Assembly (NCBI GenBank): GCA_035498035.1
Contig: DATKAN010000053.1
Coordinates: 1-33,003, forward strand
Reading direction: 5' to 3'
DNA from: Nitrospiria bacterium
GTDB taxonomy: Bacteria; Nitrospirota; Nitrospiria; JACQBZ01
DNA length: 33,003 nucleotides
This document shows positions 13,653 to 21,250 of this stretch, piece after piece (position 1 is the first letter of the stretch; every line of letters begins with the position of its first letter). A program made the position numbers and the translations under genes. The notes beneath the pieces are model-generated. The model was not told the DNA's origin, made no database searches, and saw only the letters and a program-made list of their open reading frames with translations.

Positions 13653-14906
13653 ATGAAATTCCAGTCCATCCGCGGTTTCAAAGACATCCTCCCCGGCGAG
13701 ATCGAGGCCGTTCAGCGGCTCGAGCGGGCCGCCCGGTCGGTCTTCGAGTCGTTCGGCTTCTCCGAGATCCGTATCCCGATGCTCGAGGTGACCGAGCTCT
13801 TCGCGCGGGGGATCGGGGCCGCGACCGACATCGTCGAAAAGGAGATGTACACCTTCGAGGACCGCGACGGAAAAAAAATCACGCTCCGGCCGGAAGGGAC
13901 CGCGCCGGTCGTTCGGGCCTACATCGAGCATCAACTGAGCCAGAAAGCGCCCGTCGCCAAACTATACTATCTTGGACCGATGTTCCGCCACGAGCGGCCG
14001 CAGGCCGGCCGGTTCCGCCAGTTCTACCAGGTCGGCGTCGAGGCCCTCGGCACCGACCGGCCGGCGATGGACGTGGAGGTGCTTGCGATGCTGATGGCCG
14101 TGCTCCAACGCGTCGGCGTGACGGAGGTTCGACTCGAACTCAACAGCCTGGGCGATTCGGCCTGCCGCCCGCATTACCGCAAGACGCTGAAGGCCTATTT
14201 CAAGACCCACCTCGCGGAGCTCTGCGAGGACTGCCGGCGGCGCTATGAAACAAACCCGATGCGGATCCTGGACTGCAAGAAGGAAGGCTGCCGGGCCGTC
14301 GCGGCCAAGGCCCCGTCTCCGTTGGACCACCTCTGCGCGGATTGCCTGGCCCATTTCCAGCAGGTCAAGGACGGGCTGAACCGGCTCAAGATCCCCTTCG
14401 TGGTCAACGAGCGGCTCGTACGCGGACTGGACTACTACACGCGAACCGCCTTCGAGGTCACCACGACGAAGCTCGGCGCACAGAATGCGGTGGCGGCCGG
14501 CGGACGCTACGACGGCCTCGTGGAAGAGCTCGGCGGCCCCCCCACCCCCGCCATCGGATTCGCGATGGGGGTGGAGCGGATCGCGACGCTCATGGAACGG
14601 ATCGCGACGCCGACGCCCGATGTTTTTTTTGCCTTGTTGGGGGAAGAGGCCCTCCGCCAGCTGCTCCCGGCGATCGTCCGCCTTCGAGGTCTTGGGGTGC
14701 GGATCGAGATGGACTACTCCGGCGGGGGCTTGAAAAAGCAGATGGGCCTTTCGGACAAGCTGGGCGCGCGCTACACGCTGATCGTGGGCGAAAACGAGCT
14801 GAAATCAGGCAAGGCCATTCTCCGGAACATGTCCGACAAGTCCCAGGCCGAACTGCCCCTCTCCGAACTGGATCAATCCCTTCCGGAGCTTTTCAAAAAA
14901 CCCTAA
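13653..14906 (+). CDS. hisS: Histidyl-tRNA synthetase
   Basis: A 417-aa class II synthetase that charges tRNA-His. Visible: the N-terminus SIRGFKDILPGE, motif 2 GPMFRHERPQAGRFRQFYQ, the HisRS-specific GLDYYTRTAFEV and AAGGRYDGLVE, motif 3 GFAMGVERI, and the C-terminal anticodon-binding domain with MDYSGGGLKKQM. Cys pairs CEDC, CKKEGC and CADC in the insertion resemble a zinc-ribbon-like patch seen in many bacterial HisRS. An open frame extends upstream, but the family N-terminus and the promoter place the start at 13653. It is divergent from the cytochrome b gene. Confidence 0.97.
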   Translation: MKFQSIRGFKDILPGEIEAVQRLERAARSVFESFGFSEIRIPMLEVTELFARGIGAATDIVEKEMYTFEDRDGKKITLRPEGTAPVVRAYIEHQLSQKAPVAKLYYLGPMFRHERPQAGRFRQFYQVGVEALGTDRPAMDVEVLAMLMAVLQRVGVTEVRLELNSLGDSACRPHYRKTLKAYFKTHLAELCEDCRRRYETNPMRILDCKKEGCRAVAAKAPSPLDHLCADCLAHFQQVKDGLNRLKIPFVVNERLVRGLDYYTRTAFEVTTTKLGAQNAVAAGGRYDGLVEELGGPPTPAIGFAMGVERIATLMERIATPTPDVFFALLGEEALRQLLPAIVRLRGLGVRIEMDYSGGGLKKQMGLSDKLGARYTLIVGENELKSGKAILRNMSDKSQAELPLSELDQSLPELFKKP

Positions 14907-14910
14907 AACC

Positions 14911-14929
14911 GGCCATTTTCCCCATGGCC
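14911..14929. terminator. Possible weak terminator between convergent hisS and recX
   Basis: GGCCAT and ATGGCC pair around a 7-base loop. On the minus strand the hairpin is followed by GGTTTTAGGGTTTTTT, a loose U-tract suitable for ending the recX transcript; on the plus strand no T-run follows. Confidence 0.35.
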
Positions 14930-14982
14930 CTGCCTGGATATTCGATTCGGATCGAAACGATGCGTCCTTTTGAAGGCCGGGT

Positions 14983-15477
14983 TCAATCGTTGCGCTCGTC
15001 GGATGGCTCCGAATCATTTTTCATCTTTTGCAATACGCTCTGCGCGACGTCCGAAGAATAGCCCCGGCGGATGAGCTGGGCGAACAGCCGACGGTAATCT
15101 TTGGGGTCGCGAAGGCCGCGGCCCTTGAGCCGTTGCGCGGCGAGTTCCGTCGCATGGGTCTTCTCATCCCGCTCCCCGAACAGCTCGCGGACGGCCTCCT
15201 CGACCCATTCCCGGGCGACGCCCTTTCGTTCCAACTCCATTCGAAGACGCAAGGGACCCCAGTGCCCTCGCAGGACCCTGTCGCGGGTCCATTGCCGGGC
15301 CAGGGTCCGGTCATCGATGTATCGGTATTCTTCGAGGCGTTGGATCGCTTTACGGATGACGGGATCGGAATAGTTTTTCTGGCGCAGCCGGCGTTCGACT
15401 TCGATCCGGCTTCGGGGGCCGCGGGCCAGGTAGCGGTAGGCGGAGTCCAGGGCCTTTCTTAGAAGCTCTTCATTCAC
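14983..15477 (-). CDS. recX: Regulatory protein RecX
   Basis: A 164-aa RecX protein, an inhibitor or modulator of RecA filaments. Typical helical repeats are visible: RKALDSAYRYLARGPRSRIE, VERRLRQKNY, IRKAIQRLEEYRYIDDRTLAR, RGHWGPLRLRMELERKGV and LAAQRLKGRG. It lies downstream of recA as in many bacteria, but a pilT gene and about 110 bases of hairpin-rich DNA intervene. The GTG at 15477 has no good ribosome site. It is the only in-frame start preserving the family N-terminus, so the exact start is less certain than the identity. Confidence 0.92.
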   Translation of the reverse strand: MNEELLRKALDSAYRYLARGPRSRIEVERRLRQKNYSDPVIRKAIQRLEEYRYIDDRTLARQWTRDRVLRGHWGPLRLRMELERKGVAREWVEEAVRELFGERDEKTHATELAAQRLKGRGLRDPKDYRRLFAQLIRRGYSSDVAQSVLQKMKNDSEPSDERND

Positions 15478-15483
15478 TTATTC

Positions 15484-15530
15484 GTAGGGGCTCGCGTCGC
15501 CCCCTCCTCCGGCCAAGCCGGATGGAGCCT
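15484..15530. repeat. Two adjacent hairpins between pilT and recX
   Basis: GGGGC-TCGCGTC-GCCCC (about 15487-15503), preceded by GTA as in the palindrome at 1347-1374. A second stem follows: CTCC-CCGGC pairs with GCCGG-GGAG around CAA with small bulges. They fill the 109-base gap and may attenuate read-through from pilT into recX. Confidence 0.5.
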
Positions 15531-15586
15531 CCCCTTCTCGCTCGCGTTGCTCGCTGGATTGTCACGGACTTCCCGGGGAGTATCTA

Positions 15587-16750
15587 CTATCGTCCAAAGC
15601 GGTCGATCTTGAATTTGGGTTCCGCTTCCTTGCCCACGGATTGTTCGGGGCTTCCGCCCCAGGCATCGGAGGTGGACTGGATGCCCTTGACCTTGAGCGT
15701 GAAGTCCTCCGGATTGGTGCACCACCGGAGCGCTTCTTCGTAGGTGATCAGGTTCTTCTGATACAGGCTGAAAAGCGACTGGTCGAAGGTCTGCATCCCG
15801 TACTGAGACTGACCGGCCGCGATGACATCCGGGATCTTGCGGGTCTTGTCCTGATCGATGATGCATTCCCGGACGGTCTGCGTGGCGATCATGATCTCGA
15901 CCGCAGGCACCCGCCCGTTTCCGTCTGATTTGGGCACCAGACGCATGGAGACCACGCCCTTCAAGACCGAGGCGAGCTGCATGCGCACCTGCTTCTGCTG
16001 ATAGGGGGGGAAGACCGAGATGATCCGGTTGATCGTCTCGCTCGCGTCCAGGGTGTGGAGCGTGCTCATTACCAGATGGCCCGTCTCGGCCGCCACGAGC
16101 GCGGTCGAGATCGTTTCGAAATCGCGCATCTCACCGACCAGGATGACGTCCGGGTCCTGACGGAGGGCCGACCGCAGCGCCCCGCTGAAGGACTCGGTGT
16201 CGGCCCCCACCTCCCTCTGGCTGACGATGCTCTTCCGGTCGCGGTGAAGATATTCGATCGGGTCCTCGATCGTGATGACGTTGTCCATCCGGTTCCGGTT
16301 GATAAAATCGATCAGGGAGGCCAAGGCCGTCGTCTTTCCGCTGCCGGTGGTCCCCGTAACCAGGATCAGGCCCCGTTGCTCCATCGCCAGTTTTTCAAGA
16401 ACCGGCGGAAGATTCAACTCTTCGATCGTCTGGATTTTGGTCGGGACGACGCGGAAGACCAGGCCGATCGTTCCCCGCTGCTGGAAGACGTTGACCCGGA
16501 AACGTCCCATACCGGGGGCGCTGTAGGCCAGGTCGATCTCGCTGCGCTGCTTGAACTTTTCCTTCTGCGGATTGCTCATGATCGAGAAGGCCACCTGGAT
16601 CGCGTCTTCCTGGCTCAGCTTGGGCTGCTCTTCGACCGGAACCAGATGACCGTCCACGCGGACAATCGGGTGATTCCCGACCTTCAGGTGAAGGTCGGAC
16701 GCTTTGCGGTCGATTGATATCTTGAGCAGTTCGTTGATGCTCACGGCCAT
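15587..16750 (-). CDS. pilT: Type IV pilus retraction ATPase PilT
   Basis: A 387-aa hexameric ATPase that powers pilus retraction and twitching. The N-terminal domain begins INELLKISIDRKASDLHLKVG and contains GRFRVNVFQQRG. The core has Walker A GTTGSGKT at 133-140, the Asp box ITIEDPIEYLH, Walker B-like PDVILVGEMRD, and the His box ETGHLVMSTLHT. The C-terminus is about 30-40 residues longer than many PilT proteins and diverges (WCTNPEDFTLKVKG and onward), nearer to PilU. The start is 12 bases after the recA stop, with GAGGAG inside the gap, so it is co-transcribed with recA. No other pilus genes are in the window. Confidence 0.95.
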   Translation of the reverse strand: MAVSINELLKISIDRKASDLHLKVGNHPIVRVDGHLVPVEEQPKLSQEDAIQVAFSIMSNPQKEKFKQRSEIDLAYSAPGMGRFRVNVFQQRGTIGLVFRVVPTKIQTIEELNLPPVLEKLAMEQRGLILVTGTTGSGKTTALASLIDFINRNRMDNVITIEDPIEYLHRDRKSIVSQREVGADTESFSGALRSALRQDPDVILVGEMRDFETISTALVAAETGHLVMSTLHTLDASETINRIISVFPPYQQKQVRMQLASVLKGVVSMRLVPKSDGNGRVPAVEIMIATQTVRECIIDQDKTRKIPDVIAAGQSQYGMQTFDQSLFSLYQKNLITYEEALRWCTNPEDFTLKVKGIQSTSDAWGGSPEQSVGKEAEPKFKIDRFGR

Positions 16751-16762
16751 TTGGATTTCTCC

Positions 16763-17839
16763 TCAGGCAATCGGTTGGTGTCCCCGCGTCGGCTGCGCCG
16801 TTTTGGGCGGCGCCGTCTTTCCCGCCGCTCCGGCCGGTTTTCGAAGCGTCATGGCCGCCTCCCGAATCCGTTCTTCGATCTCCCGGGCCGCGGCGGTGTT
16901 TCCCTTTAAAAAGGTTCGGGCCTGCTCGCGGCCCTGGCCGATGCGCTCTCCTTTGTAAGTATACCAAGCCCCGCTTTTTTCGACAATGCCCTTATCCACC
17001 CCCAGGTCCAGGATTTCGCCGATCTTGGAGATCCCTTCGTTGAACAGGATGTCGAATTCGGCCTGCTTGAACGGCGGCGCGACCTTATTCTTCACCACCT
17101 TGACGCGCACCCTGTTTCCGGTCACGTCCTGTCCTTCTTTGATCGCCTCGATCCTTCGGATGTCCAAGCGCACGGAGGCATAGAATTTCAGGGCGTTTCC
17201 GCCCGTGGTGGTCTCGGGATTCCCGAACATCACGCCGATCTTCATCCGGATCTGGTTGATGAAAATCACCGTGGTCTGCGATTTACTGATGGTCGCCGTC
17301 AGTTTCCGGAGGGCCTGCGACATCAGCCGGGCCTGAAGCCCCATATGCGCGTCGCCCATCTCGCCCTCCAGCTCGGCGCGCGGAACCAGCGCCGCCACCG
17401 AATCGATCACGATCAGGTCCAGCGCCCCGCTGCGGACCAGCGTCTCGGCGATCTCCAGCGCCTGCTCCCCGGTGTCCGGTTGCGCGATCAGCAGTTCGTC
17501 CGTCTTCACACCCAGCTTGCGCGCGTAGGTCACGTCGAGGGCGTGCTCGGCGTCGATGAAGGCCGTCGCGCCGCCCGCCTTCTGGGCCTCGGCGATCGCG
17601 TGCAGCGTCAGCGTGGTTTTTCCCGAGGACTCGGGACCGAAGATCTCGACCACCCGCCCGCGGGGAAATCCCCCCACGCCCAGCGCGATGTCCAGACCCA
17701 AGGATCCGGTCGAGATCGCGGGGACGTCCGACAGGACCTCCTCCGAACCCAATTTCATGATGGCCCCCTTTCCGAACTGCTTTTCGATCTGGGCCACCGC
17801 CAGATCGAGCGCCTTGCCGCGACTCTCTTTGTCCGCCAT
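16763..17839 (-). CDS. recA: Recombinase RecA
   Basis: A 358-aa RecA: homologous recombination, strand exchange and LexA cleavage. Features: [14 protein letters not shown], Walker [10 protein letters not shown] near 66-74, [19 protein letters not shown], loop L1/L2 region with [14 protein letters not shown] and [19 protein letters not shown], then [17 protein letters not shown]. The C-terminal tail, usually acidic, is instead Ala/Pro/Lys-rich ([17 protein letters not shown]), which may alter self-regulation. AAAGGAG precedes the ATG. The 153-base leader contains a long hairpin and a possible promoter. Confidence 0.98.
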   Translation of the reverse strand: MADKESRGKALDLAVAQIEKQFGKGAIMKLGSEEVLSDVPAISTGSLGLDIALGVGGFPRGRVVEIFGPESSGKTTLTLHAIAEAQKAGGATAFIDAEHALDVTYARKLGVKTDELLIAQPDTGEQALEIAETLVRSGALDLIVIDSVAALVPRAELEGEMGDAHMGLQARLMSQALRKLTATISKSQTTVIFINQIRMKIGVMFGNPETTTGGNALKFYASVRLDIRRIEAIKEGQDVTGNRVRVKVVKNKVAPPFKQAEFDILFNEGISKIGEILDLGVDKGIVEKSGAWYTYKGERIGQGREQARTFLKGNTAAAREIEERIREAAMTLRKPAGAAGKTAPPKTAQPTRGHQPIA

Positions 17840-17866
17840 GGATGCTCCTTTATGGTTAAATGGTGA

Positions 17867-17909
17867 CGTGATCGTTCATCCTCTAACGCGCCCGGGATGA
17901 ACGGTCACG
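17867..17909 (-). promoter_or_regulatory. 15-bp inverted repeat in the recA leader
   Basis: CGTGATCGTTCATCC (17867-17881) is complementary to GGATGAACGGTCACG (17895-17909) apart from one G-T pair, with a 13-base loop. It lies 28-70 bases before the recA ATG. No U-run follows on the minus strand, so it is more likely an mRNA hairpin or an SOS-type operator (arms contain GTTC and GAAC) than a terminator. Confidence 0.6.
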
Positions 17910-17969
17910 GCCTTCCTGCCGCGCCGGGCCCGTCAATCCATGAGCCCGTCCTATGAAACGGCCCCGTTT

Positions 17970-17998
17970 TCGATACGACAGGGAGATTGCAATTACAA
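17970..17998 (-). promoter_or_regulatory. Possible recA promoter
   Basis: On the minus strand TTGTAA (17998-17993), 17 bases, TATCGA (17975-17970). The -35 overlaps the stop codon of the upstream thpR gene. The predicted start near 17963 gives a leader of about 125 bases that includes the inverted repeat at 17867-17909. Confidence 0.35.
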
Positions 17999-18547
17999 TG
18001 CCACCGACCACAGCTTCGTATAGACCGCCCCTTCCCGCCTCAATTCACTTTGAATCAGGTGTAGCTCGCCCAGCACGCAGTCTCCCGCGAGAAAATGATG
18101 CTGAACCGCCAGGGCCTTCATCAAGTCGTCCAGGCCGCGCGAAGTCTTCACCCGACCCAGGGTGAGATGCGGCCTGAAATCGCGCCGCTCCGGTGGAAAC
18201 CCGAGCGGCGTCAAGGCGCGATCGATTCGTTCCTGAAGCCGCAACAGCCGGTCGTCCTCCGGCTGGATGCCGAGCCAGACGACCCTCGGATTCTTCGGGT
18301 TTGGAAAGACGCCGAGGCCGCGCACGCTGATCTTCATGGAACCGCACCCCGCCGCGGCGGACACCAAAGCCTCCTCGATCTCGTCCAACTGGGAATCCGA
18401 CACCTCGCCCAGAAACTTCAAGGTCAGGTGCATTCCGTCCGACCGCACCCATGCGACCTGCGCTTCCGATTTCATCAACTCCCGCTGGACGGCGGCCGCG
18501 GCCGCCTTGATGGCCGGGGGCAGTTCCATCGCGACAAAGACGCGCAC
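17993..18547 (-). CDS. thpR: RNA 2',3'-cyclic phosphodiesterase (LigT family)
   Basis: A 184-aa 2H phosphoesterase. The two catalytic HxT motifs are HLTLKFLG (His40, Thr42) and HLTLGRVK (His127, Thr129), at the usual spacing, with N-terminal RVFVAMELP and the intervening GVFPNPKNPRVVWLG typical of ThpR. It opens 2',3'-cyclic phosphates on RNA; the biological role is not well settled. GTG start, 3 bases after the cinA stop, so it is translated from the pgpA-cinA transcript. Genes of this family are often found between cinA and recA. Confidence 0.94.
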   Translation of the reverse strand: MRVFVAMELPPAIKAAAAAVQRELMKSEAQVAWVRSDGMHLTLKFLGEVSDSQLDEIEEALVSAAAGCGSMKISVRGLGVFPNPKNPRVVWLGIQPEDDRLLRLQERIDRALTPLGFPPERRDFRPHLTLGRVKTSRGLDDLMKALAVQHHFLAGDCVLGELHLIQSELRREGAVYTKLWSVAL

Positions 18548-18550
18548 GGT

Positions 18551-19822
18551 CTACCGCGAAGGCGACGCAGGCGTCGTCCCTGACAAGGCCCGCCTCAACA
18601 GGTCCAGCGCATGCTGCGAGGCGCGAAGCTTGATCGCGGCGCGATCGCCGGAAAACCGGACGAAGGGAGTTTGCACCGCTCGGCCGTCGTCCAGTCCGAA
18701 ATAAACCAGCCCCACCGGTTTTTCGGGCGTCGCGCCTCCGGGCCCGGCAATGCCGGTCACGGCCAGGCCGATGTCGGTCCCGGCCCGCCGGCGGATGCCC
18801 CGGGCCATGGCGGCGACGACCGGCGCGCTGACGGCCCCGTTCGCTTCGATCAGTTCCGCCGGCACGCCCAAGGCGTCGACTTTGGCGCGGTTACTATAAC
18901 ACACCTCGACCCGGTCGAGATAGTCCGAGCTGCCCGGCACCTGGGTCAAGCGATGGCCGATCAAGCCGCCGGTGCAGGACTCGGCCACGGCCAGTTTCAT
19001 GCGGCGCTCCCTCAACAGGCGCCCGACCACCGCCTCCATCTCGTCCAGGCCCCGGGTATACAGGACGTCCGCCAACCGTTCCTCCACTTTCCGGAGCAGG
19101 CCTTCCAGAAGGATGCGGACCTCCTCCTTGTTCCGGCCGCGCCCCACGATCCGGACATCCACCCCCGTCGGCTTGGCCGACAGACCGATCCGGACCTGGC
19201 GATGAGCGATCATGAGATCGGCCAGCCGTTCGTTCACCGCCGATTCCATCAGCCCGTAGGTCCGGAAGAAATGCAAGGCGTTCCAGGGCCGGGAGGGAAA
19301 GCGCTGCAGAAGAAAAGGCCGGACCGTGGCTTCGTACATCGAGCGCATTTCGTGCGGGACCCCGGGCAGGCAGATCAGGTAGCTGTTTTCCCAGTGGAGG
19401 ATCAAGCCCGGCGCGCTTCCCGTCGGGTTCTGGATCACGACGGACCGGGCCGGCATCAGGGCCTGGCGTTCGATTTGAGCCGGCATGGCTTGAGCCCGTT
19501 CCACGAAGCGCCGGCGCAGAGGCTCGAGCAGTTTTTCCTGCAGGATCAGGCGGCGGCCGGTGATCCGGCTGACCACCTTCTTGGTGAGATCATCTTCGGT
19601 CGGGCCCAGGCCGCCCGTGATCAGCACCACCGCCGCGCGCGAGGCCGCCTGACGGATTGCCTCCGCCATCCACCGCTCTTCATCGCCCACCACCGATTTG
19701 TGAATCGGCTCGAACCCCAGTTCGATCAGCCGGTCGGCCAGGTAAATCGAGTTGGTCTCGGGCCGGCCGTCCCACAACAGCTCCGAACCGGTGGCGATGA
19801 TCTCGGCGTTCAGGTTTCTCAT
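18551..19822 (-). CDS. cinA: CinA: competence/damage-inducible protein with nicotinamide-nucleotide amidase domain
   Basis: A 423-aa two-domain protein. The N-terminal MoCF-like domain (about 1-170) shows AEIIATGSELL, GRPETNSIYLADRL, LITGGLGPTEDDLTKK and LICLPGVPHEM; in other species it has ADP-ribose/NMN-related pyrophosphatase activity. The C-terminal PncC domain (about 260-415) has LAVAESCTGGLIGHRLTQVPGSS and AVTGIAGPGGATPEKPVGLVY and deamidates nicotinamide mononucleotide in pyridine-nucleotide salvage. The start is fixed by a 4-base ATGA overlap with the pgpA stop. It is in the classical position upstream of recA. A longer open frame begins at 19933, but the overlap and family N-terminus reject it. 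Confidence 0.96.
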   Translation of the reverse strand: MRNLNAEIIATGSELLWDGRPETNSIYLADRLIELGFEPIHKSVVGDEERWMAEAIRQAASRAAVVLITGGLGPTEDDLTKKVVSRITGRRLILQEKLLEPLRRRFVERAQAMPAQIERQALMPARSVVIQNPTGSAPGLILHWENSYLICLPGVPHEMRSMYEATVRPFLLQRFPSRPWNALHFFRTYGLMESAVNERLADLMIAHRQVRIGLSAKPTGVDVRIVGRGRNKEEVRILLEGLLRKVEERLADVLYTRGLDEMEAVVGRLLRERRMKLAVAESCTGGLIGHRLTQVPGSSDYLDRVEVCYSNRAKVDALGVPAELIEANGAVSAPVVAAMARGIRRRAGTDIGLAVTGIAGPGGATPEKPVGLVYFGLDDGRAVQTPFVRFSGDRAAIKLRASQHALDLLRRALSGTTPASPSR

Positions 19823-20277
19823 GACAAATGGACCAGGGCCCTCACGCCCTGCAGCAGCAGATTGGCGTACAAGCCGGCCACGGCGTCGTCCAGCATGATG
19901 CCCCACCCGCCGACGAGATTTTGTTCGATCCATCGCGCGGGAAACGGCTTGAGGACGTCGAGGACGCGAAAGAGGAGAAATCCGCCGATGGCGTAGCCGG
20001 CGTCGGACGGCAGCAGGAAACCCGCCACCAGCATCCCGGCGATCTCGTCAACGACGATCCGCCGGTTGTCTTTCACGCCGGTGGCGCGCTCCATCCGATC
20101 GGCCGCATGCACGCCCAGCGTGAAGACGGTCAGGACGACGGCCGCGTAGAGAATCGGCGAGCGATTGCGAATGAGAAAGACAAGGACCAATCCCACAAGG
20201 CTTCCGGCGGTGCCGGGGGCCACGGGAGCATAACCGGCGCCGAGGCCGGTCGCCACCCAATGAATCCATCGAGACAA
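19819..20277 (-). CDS. pgpA: Phosphatidylglycerophosphatase A
   Basis: A 152-aa inner-membrane lipid phosphatase that dephosphorylates phosphatidylglycerophosphate to phosphatidylglycerol. Motifs: GLGAGYAPVAPGTAGSLVG at 11-29, IVVDEIAGMLVAGFLLP near 75-90, FRVLDVLKPFPARWIEQNL with the family KPxP signature, and GWGIMLDDAVAGLYANL with the DD pair. Start appears to be TTG with GGGGA just upstream; no in-frame ATG preserves the conserved N-terminus. It is the first gene of the pgpA-cinA-thpR group. Confidence 0.94.
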   Translation of the reverse strand: MSRWIHWVATGLGAGYAPVAPGTAGSLVGLVLVFLIRNRSPILYAAVVLTVFTLGVHAADRMERATGVKDNRRIVVDEIAGMLVAGFLLPSDAGYAIGGFLLFRVLDVLKPFPARWIEQNLVGGWGIMLDDAVAGLYANLLLQGVRALVHLS

Positions 20278-20553
20278 ATCGATCCCCGAGGTAAAGCCCG
20301 CGAAAAGTTCGATCGCATTCTAACACCCGCTCCGCGGGGTGTCAAGGAAACGCCCGCGGGCATTCGCGCCGCCGTTTTTCGGAGACGACCGCTTCATCGC
20401 CCGATCGTCCGCCGCGGATCGAATGCGATTCGAATCGCGTCAATTTTCCGTCGGAGAAAGGCCCCGGACATTTTACGAAAGACGCGGAGACGCGCTCGTG
20501 CAAGATGATCGATCGCTCGATGAAAACTTTTTGTCCGTTTTTCTACTTTTTTC
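20278..20553. other. Divergent intergenic stretch upstream of the speD promoter
   Basis: No gene or clear minus-strand promoter seen. GC-rich for the first 200 bases, then AT-rich as the speD promoter is approached. Confidence 0.4.
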
Positions 20554-20581
20554 TTGACAAACATAAAAATTCAGATATATT
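20554..20581 (+). promoter_or_regulatory. Strong sigma-70-like promoter of the polyamine operon
   Basis: Perfect -35 TTGACA (20554-20559), a 16-base spacer, and -10 TATATT (20576-20581) in an AT-rich block. The expected start near 20588 is about 230 bases before the speD start codon. Confidence 0.8.
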
Positions 20582-20587
20582 TACAAA

Positions 20588-20818
20588 TAATAATGATGAT
20601 CGAACACGGAGACTAATTCGAGATTACTTCGAACAGTGCGATGACCGAAACGACCGCCGTTCCCGATGCCGAATCATCCGGCATCGGGTCCTCCGCGTTC
20701 CTGAGAGAAAGCGCAAGTACGGATTCACACCTCAAGGATCGACGTCGAGGTGAGAGGTGAGAGCGATTTCGAGAATCTCTCAGAGGCCACTAACCCATGA
20801 CGAAAGGGGGCAAATAGA
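20588..20818 (+). promoter_or_regulatory. Long structured 5' leader of speD
   Basis: Contains a perfect 10-bp hairpin (CCCGATGCCG 20662-20671 with 20679-20688, loop AATCATC). A stem CACCTC/GAGGTG encloses the palindrome TCGACGTCGA (about 20731-20755), and another stem GAGAG/CTCTC lies near 20760-20782. The ribosome site AAAGGGGG follows. Such a leader fits post-transcriptional control of polyamine synthesis. I could not match it to a known riboswitch. Confidence 0.5.
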
Positions 20819-21250
20819 TTGCACGCACTCGGGAGGCATTTGCTGTTGGAGTTGAAGGTATGCAACTCCAAGGTGTTAAATGATCTGAAGAAGGTGCAAG
20901 AGATCATGGTCTCAGCCGCCAAGGAAGCCAAGGCCACCATCGTTGAGATCTCCTTCCACAAATTCAGTCCCTTTGGCATCAGCGGTGTGGTCGTTATCGC
21001 GGAGTCCCACATTTCGATTCACACTTGGCCCGAATACGGTTACGCGGCGATCGACATCTTCACCTGCGGCGATGTCCTCCAACCGGAAACGGCCGCGTCC
21101 CACCTGATCGAAAAGTTTCAATCGAAAGATCCGTCCATCGTTGAGCTGAAGCGCGGCGTCCTGATCCGCGGCGACATGAAACTCCCTCACAAACCCGTGA
21201 AAGAGGTCTTGGAATATGCCCGAACCAAAGAGCTACAAATGGTTCCTTGA
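20819..21250 (+). CDS. speD: S-adenosylmethionine decarboxylase proenzyme (SpeD, class 1b)
   Basis: A 143-aa precursor. Self-cleavage at Ser63 in AESHISIHTWPE yields the pyruvoyl cofactor; His68 and Cys83 (FTCGD) are the matching processing and catalytic residues, at the same numbers as in the Thermotoga enzyme. It makes decarboxylated SAM, the aminopropyl donor for polyamines. TTG start with AAAGGGGG ten bases upstream. Its last 35 bases overlap the speE start, implying translational coupling. The C-terminal tail is slightly extended beyond RGVLIRGD. Confidence 0.96.
   Translation: MHALGRHLLLELKVCNSKVLNDLKKVQEIMVSAAKEAKATIVEISFHKFSPFGISGVVVIAESHISIHTWPEYGYAAIDIFTCGDVLQPETAASHLIEKFQSKDPSIVELKRGVLIRGDMKLPHKPVKEVLEYARTKELQMVP

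Noticed and set aside
18611-19996. Long open frame (461 codons) antisense to cinA
   Set aside because: It is the shadow of a GC-rich gene; the cinA frame has full family motifs and the antisense product has none.
20441-20470. AATTTTCCGTCGG as a third copy of the structured element core
   Set aside because: Only nine to ten bases match; no partner strand or flanking stems are present.
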